Source: Chryseobacterium nakagawai
GTDB taxonomy: Bacteria > Bacteroidota > Bacteroidia > Flavobacteriales > Weeksellaceae
NCBI RefSeq assembly: GCF_900637665.1
Contig: NZ_LR134386.1
Location: 984,501 to 1,048,500, forward strand
DNA length: 64,000 nt
Direction of reading: 5' to 3'
Shown in pieces: positions 45,538-53,896 of the stretch; position 1 is the stretch's first letter, and every line of letters starts with the position of its first letter. Under the pieces are notes generated by a model. It saw nothing but the letters and a program-made list of their open reading frames with translations, was not told the origin of the DNA and ran no database searches. The translations under genes and the position numbers were made by a program.

Positions 45538-45565
45538 AAAAAAAGACCGGATAAATCCGGCCTTT
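45538..45565 (-). terminator. Terminator after the endonuclease gene
   Basis: On the minus strand AAAGGCCGGAT / ATCCGGTCTTT with a 2-nt loop and one G-U pair is followed by a T-run. It isolates the endonuclease gene from aroE. Confidence 0.85.
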
Positions 45566-45587
45566 AGTTTGAAATATTTTATAATAA

Positions 45588-47375
45588 TTATTCTACAATA
45601 AATTTAGTAGAGAAATTATCTGTTTTTAAGATGTAAGTTCCTTTTACTAACCCTTTAAGGTTGATTTTATTTGAGTTTTTAAAAGGGTTTGCAATTGATT
45701 CAATTACTTTTCCTGAAAGGTCATAGATTTGAGCTTTTGAAATTTTGCTAAGGTTTTCACCTTTTACAAACAGTTCATTGTTTCTTACCGGGTTAGGGTA
45801 GATGGTGAATTCTGCTTTGTCTTTCTTGGTTTCAGAAGTTGCCAAAGATCCGTTGTAGCAAGTCCATTTAAGATCATCTATTGCCACTCTGTTATTATTG
45901 CTAGGGTTTACAATTTTAATAACGGCGTTTCCTGTAACATTCACATTGATTGGTGTTGTTGTTGCTGTTACGCTGTAAGGGACTGTTCCTACTAAATTAT
46001 CATTGACAAAAACATTCAGGTTGCCATCTGATCCACTGAATTTAAGTTGAGTCGTTACTGTTAATGTCTGAACTCCGCCAGGTACGTTGGAGCTCGTTAG
46101 ATCACCTCCTTGAATTGTTATTGCTTTACCATTAATGGTTTGATCCGTTCTTGCAAAGGTTGCTGTCCAACTTACATTATTGTTTGTCCATGTTCTGGTT
46201 TTATAGTCATTTGCATTTGCTGGAATATTACTAAAGTTCTCATCACCACAGTTTCCTACGTTTACGGGTCCGTCAAGAGTAGTTCCTGTTGCAATATTAC
46301 TTTGTGGGGAGGTATTTCCAAACGCATCTTTTGCAATGACATGGAATGAATATTGGGTAAGAGGTAGTAATCCGGATATTGTAGCTGTTGTAGATGCTCC
46401 AGATACATTAGATTTAAATACGTTATCTACATAAATATCATAACCTGTTACTCCAACATTATCTGTTGATGCTGTCCAGCTTAATGAGATAGAATTTGAA
46501 GTTGGTGTATTGGTTACTAAATTCGTCGGTGCTGTAGGGGCTTGGTTATCAACAACTGGAGCTCCCCATATTAAATTTGCATAAGCAGAATTATCAATGA
46601 ATGGGTTTCTATTTCCTTGGAATGTAAAGGCTGCGTTATTTCTATTAATTTCTTCCGGAGATACAGGGTCCATAGCATTCCAAGCTAAAAGCTGTTGAAG
46701 CTCCCATGAGTCAAGTCCCGGGAAAGCCGAGCCACCAAGCATATTACCAGTACCAAAGGTAGAAAGTCTATCTTCGTATCTTGTTACAAAATAAAAAATC
46801 ATTCTGGCAACATCTCCTTTGAAAGCATCAATGGGCTCAAATACAGTTCCTCCATATCCTGGGGAAACTGAATTTCCAAGTTTGGAACCGTTCTTAGAAA
46901 TAAAAGTAGCAGAGCCTACCTGGCCAAAAGGGTAGTTTGATCTTGCTCCATTTACTTTTCCATCTGTGGCACGAATAAAGTGAATATCTGCAACCATAGG
47001 TGAAGAACTATTAAATAAGCTTTGAGGTACAATATGTTCTCTGTTATAGCAATCACCTTCTTTAGAATAGGTTCCACATTGACTGCTACCTACAGTGAAG
47101 TTGTAAGGGTCTTGTCCTGTAGGATTTTCAGAATAAATGTCTAGTATTGTACCATCATTTTCAAAATTTGAGTTTATGTCACGATCAGTCGTGTAATAGG
47201 CTGTCCATAGACCTCCATAACCCTTATCTTGATGACCAGAAGTAATGATCCCTTTAAGGGCAGTTTTAAGAGGAGCACCTGTTAAACCGTTTGCTGCATT
47301 ATAATAAGTAGCAGAAGGCTGTGCGAAAGAGCCGATAAATATCAGCGCTAAGAAAAAAGATAAAATTCGTTTCAT
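45588..47375 (-). CDS. Secreted endonuclease I with FN3 and type IX sorting domain
   Basis: The 595-residue protein has a Sec signal ending 'GSFAQ' (about residue 19). Residues 20-265 are an EndA/NucM nuclease domain with the beta-beta-alpha-metal core 'NREHIVPQS' and 'ADIHFIRATDGKVNGARSN'. A fibronectin type III domain follows (about 280-365), then a beta-sandwich of choice-of-anchor type (370-505), and a C-terminal type IX sorting domain (about 520-595: 'FTIYPNPVRNNELFV...KGTYILKTDNFSTKFIVE' pattern). It is predicted to be secreted through the type IX system and to degrade extracellular DNA for nutrients or biofilm turnover. Confidence 0.92.
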   Translation of the reverse strand: MKRILSFFLALIFIGSFAQPSATYYNAANGLTGAPLKTALKGIITSGHQDKGYGGLWTAYYTTDRDINSNFENDGTILDIYSENPTGQDPYNFTVGSSQCGTYSKEGDCYNREHIVPQSLFNSSSPMVADIHFIRATDGKVNGARSNYPFGQVGSATFISKNGSKLGNSVSPGYGGTVFEPIDAFKGDVARMIFYFVTRYEDRLSTFGTGNMLGGSAFPGLDSWELQQLLAWNAMDPVSPEEINRNNAAFTFQGNRNPFIDNSAYANLIWGAPVVDNQAPTAPTNLVTNTPTSNSISLSWTASTDNVGVTGYDIYVDNVFKSNVSGASTTATISGLLPLTQYSFHVIAKDAFGNTSPQSNIATGTTLDGPVNVGNCGDENFSNIPANANDYKTRTWTNNNVSWTATFARTDQTINGKAITIQGGDLTSSNVPGGVQTLTVTTQLKFSGSDGNLNVFVNDNLVGTVPYSVTATTTPINVNVTGNAVIKIVNPSNNNRVAIDDLKWTCYNGSLATSETKKDKAEFTIYPNPVRNNELFVKGENLSKISKAQIYDLSGKVIESIANPFKNSNKINLKGLVKGTYILKTDNFSTKFIVE

Positions 47376-47401
47376 TTTTTTAAAATTGGGGCGTAAAGGT
47401 A

Positions 47402-47430
47402 CAAAAAAATGAAACCGAAAAAGGTTTTTA
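47402..47430 (-). terminator. Weak hairpin between nuclease and permease genes
   Basis: A 5-bp AAACC/GGTTT stem followed on the minus strand by a T-run lies after the permease stop codon. It may end the rbfA-permease transcript. Confidence 0.4.
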
Positions 47431-47455
47431 GTGTTAAATGTATAAACTTAATATA

Positions 47456-48661
47456 TTAATTTTTAGTAATATACTCTTTGCTGATTTTTGAGAAGAACCA
47501 AGAGATTGTAATGCCAAATACAGATGCGGTAAGAGCTACGATAAAATAGTTTTTTCCAACAATTTTTACAGGGAATGGTAATACTTCATTGGCTCTGAAA
47601 AATTCCGTATAAAGCTGGAAATAACATAAGGCTGTTCCACATATTAAACCGCTAATTACCCCGGAAATTACAATAAGAAGTCCGGTGTAGAAATAGGTCA
47701 ATCTTAAATGGCTTAAAGGAAAGCCTAATGAAATAAGAGATTTTGCCTGTTCTTTTTTATCAAGTTGTAAGATAATGATAGCTCCGGCAAGATTAAAGGT
47801 GGTGATGAAAATAACCAGTGCAAAAATCAGATAGATAAATAGCTTTTCAGTATTAATCATCTTCCAGAAAGCTGCATTTTCCTCCTCCTTAGTTTTGATT
47901 TCAATATTTTTGCCCAAAGAAGAGATTAGGCTTTGTTTTACGGTGTCAGCATTTTCAGGATTTCTTAATTTAATAACAATCTGATAAGCTGAATGTTTTG
48001 GAAGGCTTAATAATTCCTCTGTAAGTTCAATAGGGGAGATAATATAGCTGTCCAGCTGATCTTTTCCAGGGAAAACTCCGGTTACTGAAATATCTCGTTT
48101 ATTATAAATATCTTCTTCTTTACTGATGATTCCGGTTCCTGGTTTTGGCATGAAAACCGTTGCGTAATGGTTGGAAGAATCTACCGGAATTGACAATCGG
48201 TTATCCAAACTGTTTTCCATTAATACCTCGTTAGAGTATTTGAAACTTGGGTAATTCCCATAAAATACTTCCTTATTAATAGGATTTACTTTTGTATAGG
48301 CAGAGTCAACACCTCGTAAATAGGCTATATCCCCCTTTCCGTTAAAGCTGATGTATACCTTTTCTTCAATAACACGGGAGTAGCTGGTAATCTCTTTATT
48401 GCTATTTAAAACTTTATTAACCTGATCCAGGTTTTTAATGGTTTTACCTGATATACTTTTTAAGGTCAGGTCAGCATGAAGATTAGAGATTAAATCTTTG
48501 TTTAGATTTTCAAGCCCTGAGAAAACTGAAATAATAACGAACATTGCAGCCACAGCAACCGTCATGGCACCTACTGAAAGCCATGTAATAAAGGTAACAG
48601 CGGTACTGCCTTTTTTAGCCAAAAGGTATCTGGATGCTATGTAAAATGCAATATTCTTCAA
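47456..48661 (-). CDS. LolC/LolE-like ABC transporter permease
   Basis: The 401-residue protein has one N-terminal membrane helix (about 22-48), a large periplasmic MacB-type domain (50-260), and three C-terminal helices (about 275-300, 320-350, 370-395), the FtsX-family layout. The start 'IASRYLLAKKGSTAVTFITWLSVGAM' is typical of LolC/E lipoprotein-releasing permeases of Bacteroidetes. The matching ATPase gene is not adjacent. Its start is 3 nt from the rbfA stop, so the two are co-transcribed. Confidence 0.88.
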   Translation of the reverse strand: MKNIAFYIASRYLLAKKGSTAVTFITWLSVGAMTVAVAAMFVIISVFSGLENLNKDLISNLHADLTLKSISGKTIKNLDQVNKVLNSNKEITSYSRVIEEKVYISFNGKGDIAYLRGVDSAYTKVNPINKEVFYGNYPSFKYSNEVLMENSLDNRLSIPVDSSNHYATVFMPKPGTGIISKEEDIYNKRDISVTGVFPGKDQLDSYIISPIELTEELLSLPKHSAYQIVIKLRNPENADTVKQSLISSLGKNIEIKTKEEENAAFWKMINTEKLFIYLIFALVIFITTFNLAGAIIILQLDKKEQAKSLISLGFPLSHLRLTYFYTGLLIVISGVISGLICGTALCYFQLYTEFFRANEVLPFPVKIVGKNYFIVALTASVFGITISWFFSKISKEYITKN

Positions 48662-48664
48662 GAT

Positions 48665-49024
48665 CTATAAAACAGGATTGTCGCCTTCGCCTCTTAATTC
48701 TCTTTCCAGTTTTTCAACGTCATCAAGAGCTGTATCTAAATAAAAGCTGAGTTGTGGAATGATACGTACCTGTTTTGCCATTTTCTGGCCAATAAAGTTT
48801 CTGTATTGAGTTTTGTTTTCCTCAATTTCCTTCATTACCGCAGTACGGTGTTCTTGAGGGAAAATACTTAAATAAATTTTTGCAATACCCAAATCCGCCG
48901 TTACTTTTACATCTGAAACGGATACCAATATACTTTGTTTGCTGTCAGCAGCCTGCTTGCGGAAAAGTTCTGCGAAGTCCTCCTGAATAATCTGTGCTAC
49001 TTTTCTTTGTCTGTTACTTTCCAT
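48665..49024 (-). CDS. rbfA: Ribosome-binding factor A
   Basis: The 119-residue KH-like protein assists 30S maturation. 'RQRKVAQIIQEDFAELF' at the start and 'VSDVKVTADLGIAKIYLSIFP' are the family motifs, ending with 'LDTALDDVEKLERELR'. A -7 box TAAATTTG lies close upstream. Confidence 0.94.
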   Translation of the reverse strand: MESNRQRKVAQIIQEDFAELFRKQAADSKQSILVSVSDVKVTADLGIAKIYLSIFPQEHRTAVMKEIEENKTQYRNFIGQKMAKQVRIIPQLSFYLDTALDDVEKLERELRGEGDNPVL

Positions 49025-49032
49025 AATTTATG

Positions 49033-49040
49033 CAAATTTA
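49033..49040 (-). promoter_or_regulatory. -7 promoter box TAAATTTG for rbfA
   Basis: On the minus strand TAAATTTG ends 8 nt before the rbfA ATG, which implies a very short or absent mRNA leader, as for ruvX. Confidence 0.5.
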
Positions 49041-49117
49041 CTACTTTTGTTTGAATTGATACTTTGAAATTCAGTGATCGTATCAAATTTACGAATTAAT
49101 TATATTTATTAGTATTT

Positions 49118-49516
49118 ATGAAGCTAGAACATATCGGTATTGCCGTAAAATCTTTAGGTGTTTCTGACGAACTTTTTGCTAAACTATTAGGAAAAGAATC
49201 CTACAAACAAGAAACAGTGGAAAGAGAAGGAGTGGTAACTTCTTTCTACGAAACAGGAGAAAGTAAAATAGAGCTTTTGGAAGCCAGTAATCCTGAAAGT
49301 CCAATCTCAAAATTTATTGAAAAAAAGGGAGAAGGCATCCATCATCTGGCATTTGGGGTTGAAAATATCCTGGAGGAAGTAAAAAGATTAAAAAAAGAAG
49401 GATTTCAATTTATCTCCGAAGAACCGAAAGAAGGTGCTGATAACAAATTAGTTGTATTCCTTCATCCTAAATCAACAAACGGTGTACTGGTAGAACTTTG
49501 CCAAGAAAAGCAATAA
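49118..49516 (+). CDS. mce: Methylmalonyl-CoA epimerase
   Basis: The 132-residue VOC-fold enzyme interconverts (R)- and (S)-methylmalonyl-CoA. It has 'LEHIGIAVKSL' with the first metal His, 'SKIELLEASNPESPISKFIEKKGEGIHHLAF' with the second His, and the closing 'NGVLVELCQ' with the Glu ligand. Length and motif order are standard. Confidence 0.92.
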   Translation: MKLEHIGIAVKSLGVSDELFAKLLGKESYKQETVEREGVVTSFYETGESKIELLEASNPESPISKFIEKKGEGIHHLAFGVENILEEVKRLKKEGFQFISEEPKEGADNKLVVFLHPKSTNGVLVELCQEKQ

Positions 49517-49543
49517 AAAATTTTGTAGTGAAAGAAATTTTAC

Positions 49544-49551
49544 TATTTTTG
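49544..49551 (+). promoter_or_regulatory. tRNA-Met promoter, -7 box TATTTTTG
   Basis: TATTTTTG with a TTG -33 element at 49523-49525 (18-nt gap) lies 27 nt before the tRNA 5' end. This is one of the best promoter matches in the window. Confidence 0.7.
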
Positions 49552-49578
49552 CAAACACAAAATTTAACCAAGTTTTGA

Positions 49579-49652
49579 GGTCCTATAGCTCAGTTGGTTA
49601 GAGCACCTGACTCATAATCAGGTTGTCCTTGGTTCGAGCCCAAGTGGGACCA
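49579..49652 (+). tRNA. tRNA-Met (anticodon CAT)
   Basis: A 74-nt cloverleaf is seen: acceptor GGTCCTA pairing with TGGGACC (one G-T), D arm 'GCTCAGTTGGTTAGAGC', anticodon stem CTGA/TCAG around loop CTCATAA, and T arm with 'GGTTCGAGCC'. The sequence resembles elongator tRNA-Met more than initiator (A-T-rich anticodon stem without three G-C pairs). CCA is not encoded. Its 3' end borders accessory DNA and is a likely integration site. Confidence 0.95.
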
Positions 49653-49663
49653 CTTTAATTATC

Positions 49664-49695
49664 AAGCACTTACAGTGATGTAGGTGCTTTTTTTT
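49664..49695 (+). terminator. Terminator after tRNA-Met
   Basis: An 11-bp stem (AAGCACTTACA / TGTAGGTGCTT, one wobble pair) is followed by eight T. Confidence 0.88.
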
Positions 49696-49773
49696 GGTTT
49701 CAAGTATAACAAAAGTATAATGTAGTTGCTGATTCAAAGATAGTTATTGTTTTCATTTAATTGCAAATAATTG

Positions 49774-49781
49774 TATTTTTG
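49774..49781 (+). promoter_or_regulatory. -7 promoter box TATTTTTG
   Basis: TATTTTTG precedes the ATG at 49794 by 12 nt; a TTG lies 24 nt upstream of the box. It supports the ATG at 49794 over a TTG codon at 49761. Confidence 0.5.
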
Positions 49782-49793
49782 AAAAAAATTATA

Positions 49794-50549
49794 ATGATGG
49801 AAAATATATATTTTAACACACTCGATCGATTTTTATCAATCCGTTTTGAAAAACTTAAATTTTATATCGCTTTTTTTTATTTCCCTGTACTCATTGCAAT
49901 TGCTGTAGTCTGCAATATAATTTCTGAAGCCAACGGTTTTTCATTGCTTACAATTTTGCCTTTGGTTATTGGCGCGCCAATGTTAATGATCCCAGCAATT
50001 TATTTTCTACGAGGCGAAAATTATTTCATTCTCAGAGAATTTGTGAAGAGTTTGGACACAAGTCATATTAATTGTGATCTACAATCAATTTTTAAGGTCG
50101 AAGCTATACAATTGTTTTATCAGGAAAAATTAAATGACCTTCAATCAGTTTTTAATTTTATTTATCATAAGGACAATAATTCACAGGATTGTTTGAATTA
50201 CAAACCGAATAAAAAATTATCAAAAAGATCGAGAGAAAAGCTTGAGACTTTTTACAATGCAGAAGCAAATAAGTATTTTGATGTTTGCGAATACGAGCTG
50301 GATTTTTTTGTTGAACTCATAGAAGGAAAACGGAGTGCAGAATCAAATACGATCCATTTAAATGAAGATCTCTCAAATAATGATATTATATCTTTAATTG
50401 ATGCAATCCACCATTATACAGGTATTTATCAGATCCGTATCCAATTACTGTTTAAAAGATTCAAGAAGAAAAATAACAACTATGAAAATCTCAACTGGGG
50501 TTCTATGAAGTCCTCTAAAAGCCAATGTGTTAGTATTGGTAAAAGTTAA
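49794..50549 (+). CDS. Hypothetical membrane protein
   Basis: The ~251-residue protein (from ATG 49794; the next codon is also ATG) has two membrane helices, about residues 24-44 and 52-74, and a soluble C-terminal region of about 175 residues rich in Lys, Asn and Asp. No known domain recognised. It is the first gene after the tRNA, probably the left-most gene of the integrated element. Its role is unknown. Confidence 0.6.
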   Translation: MMENIYFNTLDRFLSIRFEKLKFYIAFFYFPVLIAIAVVCNIISEANGFSLLTILPLVIGAPMLMIPAIYFLRGENYFILREFVKSLDTSHINCDLQSIFKVEAIQLFYQEKLNDLQSVFNFIYHKDNNSQDCLNYKPNKKLSKRSREKLETFYNAEANKYFDVCEYELDFFVELIEGKRSAESNTIHLNEDLSNNDIISLIDAIHHYTGIYQIRIQLLFKRFKKKNNNYENLNWGSMKSSKSQCVSIGKS

Positions 50550-50629
50550 TTTTTTCTACAATTTATCTATTAACTTTACATAGTCAGAAGTTAATTTCTA
50601 AGATTTCATCCAAGTTCATTTCTACAATT

Positions 50630-50665
50630 TTGTGTCATTAATCAAAAACAACTGATATGACACAA
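50630..50665 (+). promoter_or_regulatory. Inverted repeat covering the start codon of the HTH gene
   Basis: TTGTGTCAT (50630-50638) and ATGACACAA (50657-50665) form a perfect 9-bp inverted repeat with an 18-nt spacer. The right arm begins at the ATG of the HTH gene. It could be the binding site of that protein (autoregulation) or an mRNA hairpin hiding the start. Confidence 0.55.
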
Positions 50666-50953
50666 GTTCAACTACAGCAAGAATTAAACGAAATAAAGAA
50701 GCTCCTGAAGGACAACTTTATCAACAGCAAAGATGTTTTGACCTCAAACGAAGTCCTCAAATATCTTAATATAAGCTACAGTCTACTTTCAAAATTGACA
50801 TCTGCCGGACTTATTCCCTTTTATAAGCCCACCAATGGATTGCTGTTCTTTTTCAGATCCGAACTGCACGACTGGATAAAAGAAAACAAGATCTACTCCG
50901 AAAAAGATGCAGAAAATCTTTTAAAAAATCACCGTACCAATAAAAAAGCATAA
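50657..50953 (+). CDS. Helix-turn-helix protein, excisionase/MerR-like
   Basis: The 98-residue protein has a helical N-terminus (1-30) followed by a winged-helix domain of the Xis/MerR type ('LTSNEVLKYLNISYSLLSKLTSAGLIPFYKPTNGLLFFFRSELHDWIKE', about 28-75). Such proteins in Bacteroidetes mobile elements act as excisionases or as regulators of replication and mobilization genes. It is directly upstream of the repA-like gene. Confidence 0.78.
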   Translation: MTQVQLQQELNEIKKLLKDNFINSKDVLTSNEVLKYLNISYSLLSKLTSAGLIPFYKPTNGLLFFFRSELHDWIKENKIYSEKDAENLLKNHRTNKKA

Positions 50954-51040
50954 CCGCTCTGTTATGGCTATAATAATTCTTGTTTCAAACCTAAATATGA
51001 GACAGATATAAGTCCGTATTTTATCAATCATCAAACAGTT

Positions 51041-52072
51041 ATGGACAAAAAACCAAACAGGTTGACCAATCTTTCAGATGGTCAGTTCAATAGTGCAGTA
51101 AGTAGTTCTAATGAAATTAATATACTGATGGATCATTTAGCGAACGAATGGATAGAGATCGCCAAAAAGCTACCCACTCCCAACCCCCTTTTCGGGAACA
51201 TATGGCATCAGGGAGAAGTGGCAATTTTATTTAGCAATACAGGAAAAGGAAAATCAATTTTAGCCGTACAATTGGCGGACAGCATAACAAAAGGACATTC
51301 AATAATTACTTTGGATGTGTATAAACAAATTGCAATCTATTTTGATTTTGAGCTTTCAACAAAAGCATTTCAAAGAAGATACTCGGATGAAGATGAAAAC
51401 TCACATCAATTCAGCGATGATTTTATTCGTGTTGAAATTGATAGAAATAAGCATTTAGAATCCGATGAGAGATCATTTGAAGAATTGATCATAGAATCTG
51501 TAAAGTTTCAGGTTGAAAAATCAAATGCACAGGTTGTGATCATAGATAACATTACTTTTTTATCGGCAACCAATGAAAAAAGCAAAGAAGCTTTATCCCT
51601 AATGAAGCTCATCTTAGACCTATCCCGAAAGAAAAGTCTTGCAATCCTGCTCATTGCCCATACTCCTAAAAGAGATATTTTCAAGCCAATCCAGTTAGAG
51701 GATCTGGCTGGAAGCAAGGCTCTAAGCAATTTTTGTGATACCGTTTTCTGCATCGGAGAATCTGTCAAAGGTTCGAACGTAAGATATATAAAACAACTTA
51801 AGAACAGGAATTATCCGATTGAATTTCACGAAAATAATGTTATTGAATGTGAAGTAGTGAAAGAAAATTCATTCTTACAGTTCAAGTTTGTTGATCTTAA
51901 TTCGGAAGATGAACATTTGAAGAAGATCAGTGAAAAATCTAAGGATAGGATCGATGAGATTCTAGAACTAAAAAATCAAAATCTATCGAATGTAGAGATA
52001 GCAAAAAGATTGGCTGTGAGTGAATCTGCAATCCGAAGAAGGATTAATAAGCACGATAAAAAAAGCCAATAA
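51041..52072 (+). CDS. RepA-like AAA/RecA-fold ATPase
   Basis: The 343-residue protein is a RecA-fold ATPase: P-loop 'SNTGKGKS' (65-72), Walker B 'VVIIDN' (165-170) and a sensor-like 'AILLIAHT' (201-208). This matches RSF1010 RepA-type hexameric helicases and the related AAA_25 family on mobile elements. A C-terminal HTH ('NVEIAKRLAVSESAIRRRI', about 318-336) probably binds DNA. Together with the downstream primase-like gene it suggests an element able to replicate, at least after excision. Confidence 0.82.
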   Translation: MDKKPNRLTNLSDGQFNSAVSSSNEINILMDHLANEWIEIAKKLPTPNPLFGNIWHQGEVAILFSNTGKGKSILAVQLADSITKGHSIITLDVYKQIAIYFDFELSTKAFQRRYSDEDENSHQFSDDFIRVEIDRNKHLESDERSFEELIIESVKFQVEKSNAQVVIIDNITFLSATNEKSKEALSLMKLILDLSRKKSLAILLIAHTPKRDIFKPIQLEDLAGSKALSNFCDTVFCIGESVKGSNVRYIKQLKNRNYPIEFHENNVIECEVVKENSFLQFKFVDLNSEDEHLKKISEKSKDRIDEILELKNQNLSNVEIAKRLAVSESAIRRRINKHDKKSQ

Positions 52073-52420
52073 CACCAACGAAAAACGACGAGATTGTTTT
52101 AAGGTTAACATTTTGAAAATGAATTGAATAAACGTTGAGTTTTAAGAAATTCGTCTCGTCGGTAATTTGTACCGCTTATTACATCGTCGCTCAGCAACGA
52201 GCTATTTTCAAGATGATTTAACGACGAGACGAAATAATATTATTTTCAATTAAATATTTTACGCAAATAATTGTAATTCAATTAATTGAAAAATTATTTA
52301 GTTAAGATTTTACCTCGTTGCTACTCGTCAATTCATCAAAAATTAGTCAAACCAAACCCTTCCGCTTGAACCGTCAGGATACCTAGTATTTATTACCAAA
52401 AAACATTAAAAATTACAAAA
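52073..52420. other. Noncoding region with repeats, candidate replication origin
   Basis: No gene is seen. The octamer CGACGAGA occurs at 52086-52093 and 52222-52229, and the 12-mer TTCGTCTCGTCG at 52150-52161 is inverted to CGACGAGACGAA at 52222-52233. Related words (CGTCGCTCAGCAACGAG; CCTCGTTGCTACTCGTC) flank these. Between about 52232 and 52312 lies a very AT-rich stretch with palindromes such as CAATTAATTG. Iteron-like repeats beside an AT-rich zone between helicase and primase genes are typical of an oriV. Function is inferred. Confidence 0.55.
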
Positions 52421-53299
52421 ATGAACTGCAAACAATTTAACAGCATATCGTTGGAAGAAGTCCTCCTTTCTCTCGGACACCTTCCAGCGAAACAAAATGA
52501 AAAAGAAGCTTGGTATCTCAACCCTTTTGCCAACGAATCCCAAGCCTCTTTTAAAATCAATAAAAGTCTTAACAAGTGGTACTTATTCTCAGAAGGAATC
52601 GGTGGAAACAATACTGACTTTATGAAGAAGTATCTGAATACTTCAGTAAATGGAGTTTTACTTTGGGCAGAAAATCAGAACTTTTCTTCTTTTCTAAATC
52701 AAAATATTCCTGATCAGAAGTTCAAAAACCCGAGTAAAAATTATGAGATACTGGACGTTAATGGAATCCAGCATCCTGCACTTTTGGAATATTTAAGAGT
52801 AAGAAAAGTTGGAAATCAAACTCAGTTCTTACACGAAATTCATTACCGAATGAATGATAAAAACTATTTCGGAATTGGTTTCAAGAACGATTCTGGCGGT
52901 TATGAAATCCGCAATAAATATTCTAAAATTTGTTTGGGCAAAAAAGATATTTCAACCATAAAAAACGGATCAGAATCGCTTCGGATTTTCGAGGGCTTTT
53001 TCGATTTTCTTTCCTTTAAAAATGTAGAGAATTTTTTAGAAAAAGAACCTGTCGATTATCTCATTTTGAATTCCGTTTCGATGATTCACAATATTAAAAG
53101 TTCACTAGGAAATTATGAAAATATTGAGCTTTATTTTGACAATGACGAAGCTGGAAATCGTGCCGTTGAAATTATTAGAAATGAAAATCAAAGCGCAGAA
53201 GATTGTCGGGTTTTATATTCAGATTTTAAAGACTTAAATGACTGGATGATACACAAAAATCCATTACCTGAAAGACAAGTCAAACAAAGGAGAAGGTGA
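52421..53299 (+). CDS. Toprim-domain primase-like protein
   Basis: The 292-residue protein has a DnaG-like N-terminal region whose zinc Cys/His are missing ('WYLNPFANESQASFKIN...KWYLFSEGIGGNNTDFMKKY' pattern, 31-71) and a Toprim domain at about 186-275 with E191 ('IFEGFFDFLS') and D240-x-D242 ('LYFDNDEAGNRA'). This short form is common on Bacteroidetes plasmids and mobilizable elements. It probably makes primers for element replication or conjugative transfer. Confidence 0.85.
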   Translation: MNCKQFNSISLEEVLLSLGHLPAKQNEKEAWYLNPFANESQASFKINKSLNKWYLFSEGIGGNNTDFMKKYLNTSVNGVLLWAENQNFSSFLNQNIPDQKFKNPSKNYEILDVNGIQHPALLEYLRVRKVGNQTQFLHEIHYRMNDKNYFGIGFKNDSGGYEIRNKYSKICLGKKDISTIKNGSESLRIFEGFFDFLSFKNVENFLEKEPVDYLILNSVSMIHNIKSSLGNYENIELYFDNDEAGNRAVEIIRNENQSAEDCRVLYSDFKDLNDWMIHKNPLPERQVKQRRR

Positions 53300-53446
53300 G
53301 TAAAATAAACACAGGTAAAATATGGTGGTATATTAGTGCAAAAAGTACCCAAAGTTTACAATAAGCGTGGGCGCTGATTGCAAAATTGGGATTTTTGATT
53401 TCTTCCTATCGTCAGAAATATTTTTTAAAAACGCTAAAATAACACA
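53300..53446 (+). other. Intergenic region upstream of mobC, candidate oriT
   Basis: This 147-bp gap precedes mobC and the relaxase gene, a usual oriT position. It has a small hairpin AGCG-TGGG-CGCT at 53364-53375 and an oligo-G/T patch nearby. No known nic consensus could be recognised, so this is a positional inference. Confidence 0.35.
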
Positions 53447-53896
53447 ATGGAAAAAGACTTTCTACAAGAATTTATACACCAAGTCGCCAAAGAAAATGAG
53501 GTAAAGATTGCTCAGGAAAAGAGAAAAAAATATTTTCAGGAACTAGGTCGGAAAGGTGGTTTGAAAACAAAAGAAAACAAAAAATTGGATAAAGTTATTT
53601 CTGTAAGAATGACCAATTCCGAATATGAAATTCTCATTCAAAAACAAGAAAAATATCCTTTAAAATTGTCCACTTATATTCGGAATGTTTTGTTCGAAAA
53701 AGAACTTAAAATCAATGAATTTCAAACTGATGAAGTCTTACTTCAGTATGGAAACCATTTCAAAAAAATAACCAATCTTTTGCGAAATCGGGAATGGAAT
53801 GTTTTTGAAAATAAGAAAGAGATCATAGTAGGAATTGAAAATCTGATCGAATTGATTCATCAATATTTGTATTCAAAAATTCAGAAAAATGAATAA
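53447..53896 (+). CDS. mobC: MobC-like mobilization protein
   Basis: The 149-residue basic protein has an N-terminal coiled region, the patch 'ELGRKGGLKTKENKK', and a ribbon-helix-helix-like segment ('ISVRMTNSEYEILIQKQEKYPLKLSTYIRNVLF', about 49-82), as in MobC relaxosome proteins that open oriT. It overlaps the relaxase gene by 8 nt. Confidence 0.75.
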   Translation: MEKDFLQEFIHQVAKENEVKIAQEKRKKYFQELGRKGGLKTKENKKLDKVISVRMTNSEYEILIQKQEKYPLKLSTYIRNVLFEKELKINEFQTDEVLLQYGNHFKKITNLLRNREWNVFENKKEIIVGIENLIELIHQYLYSKIQKNE

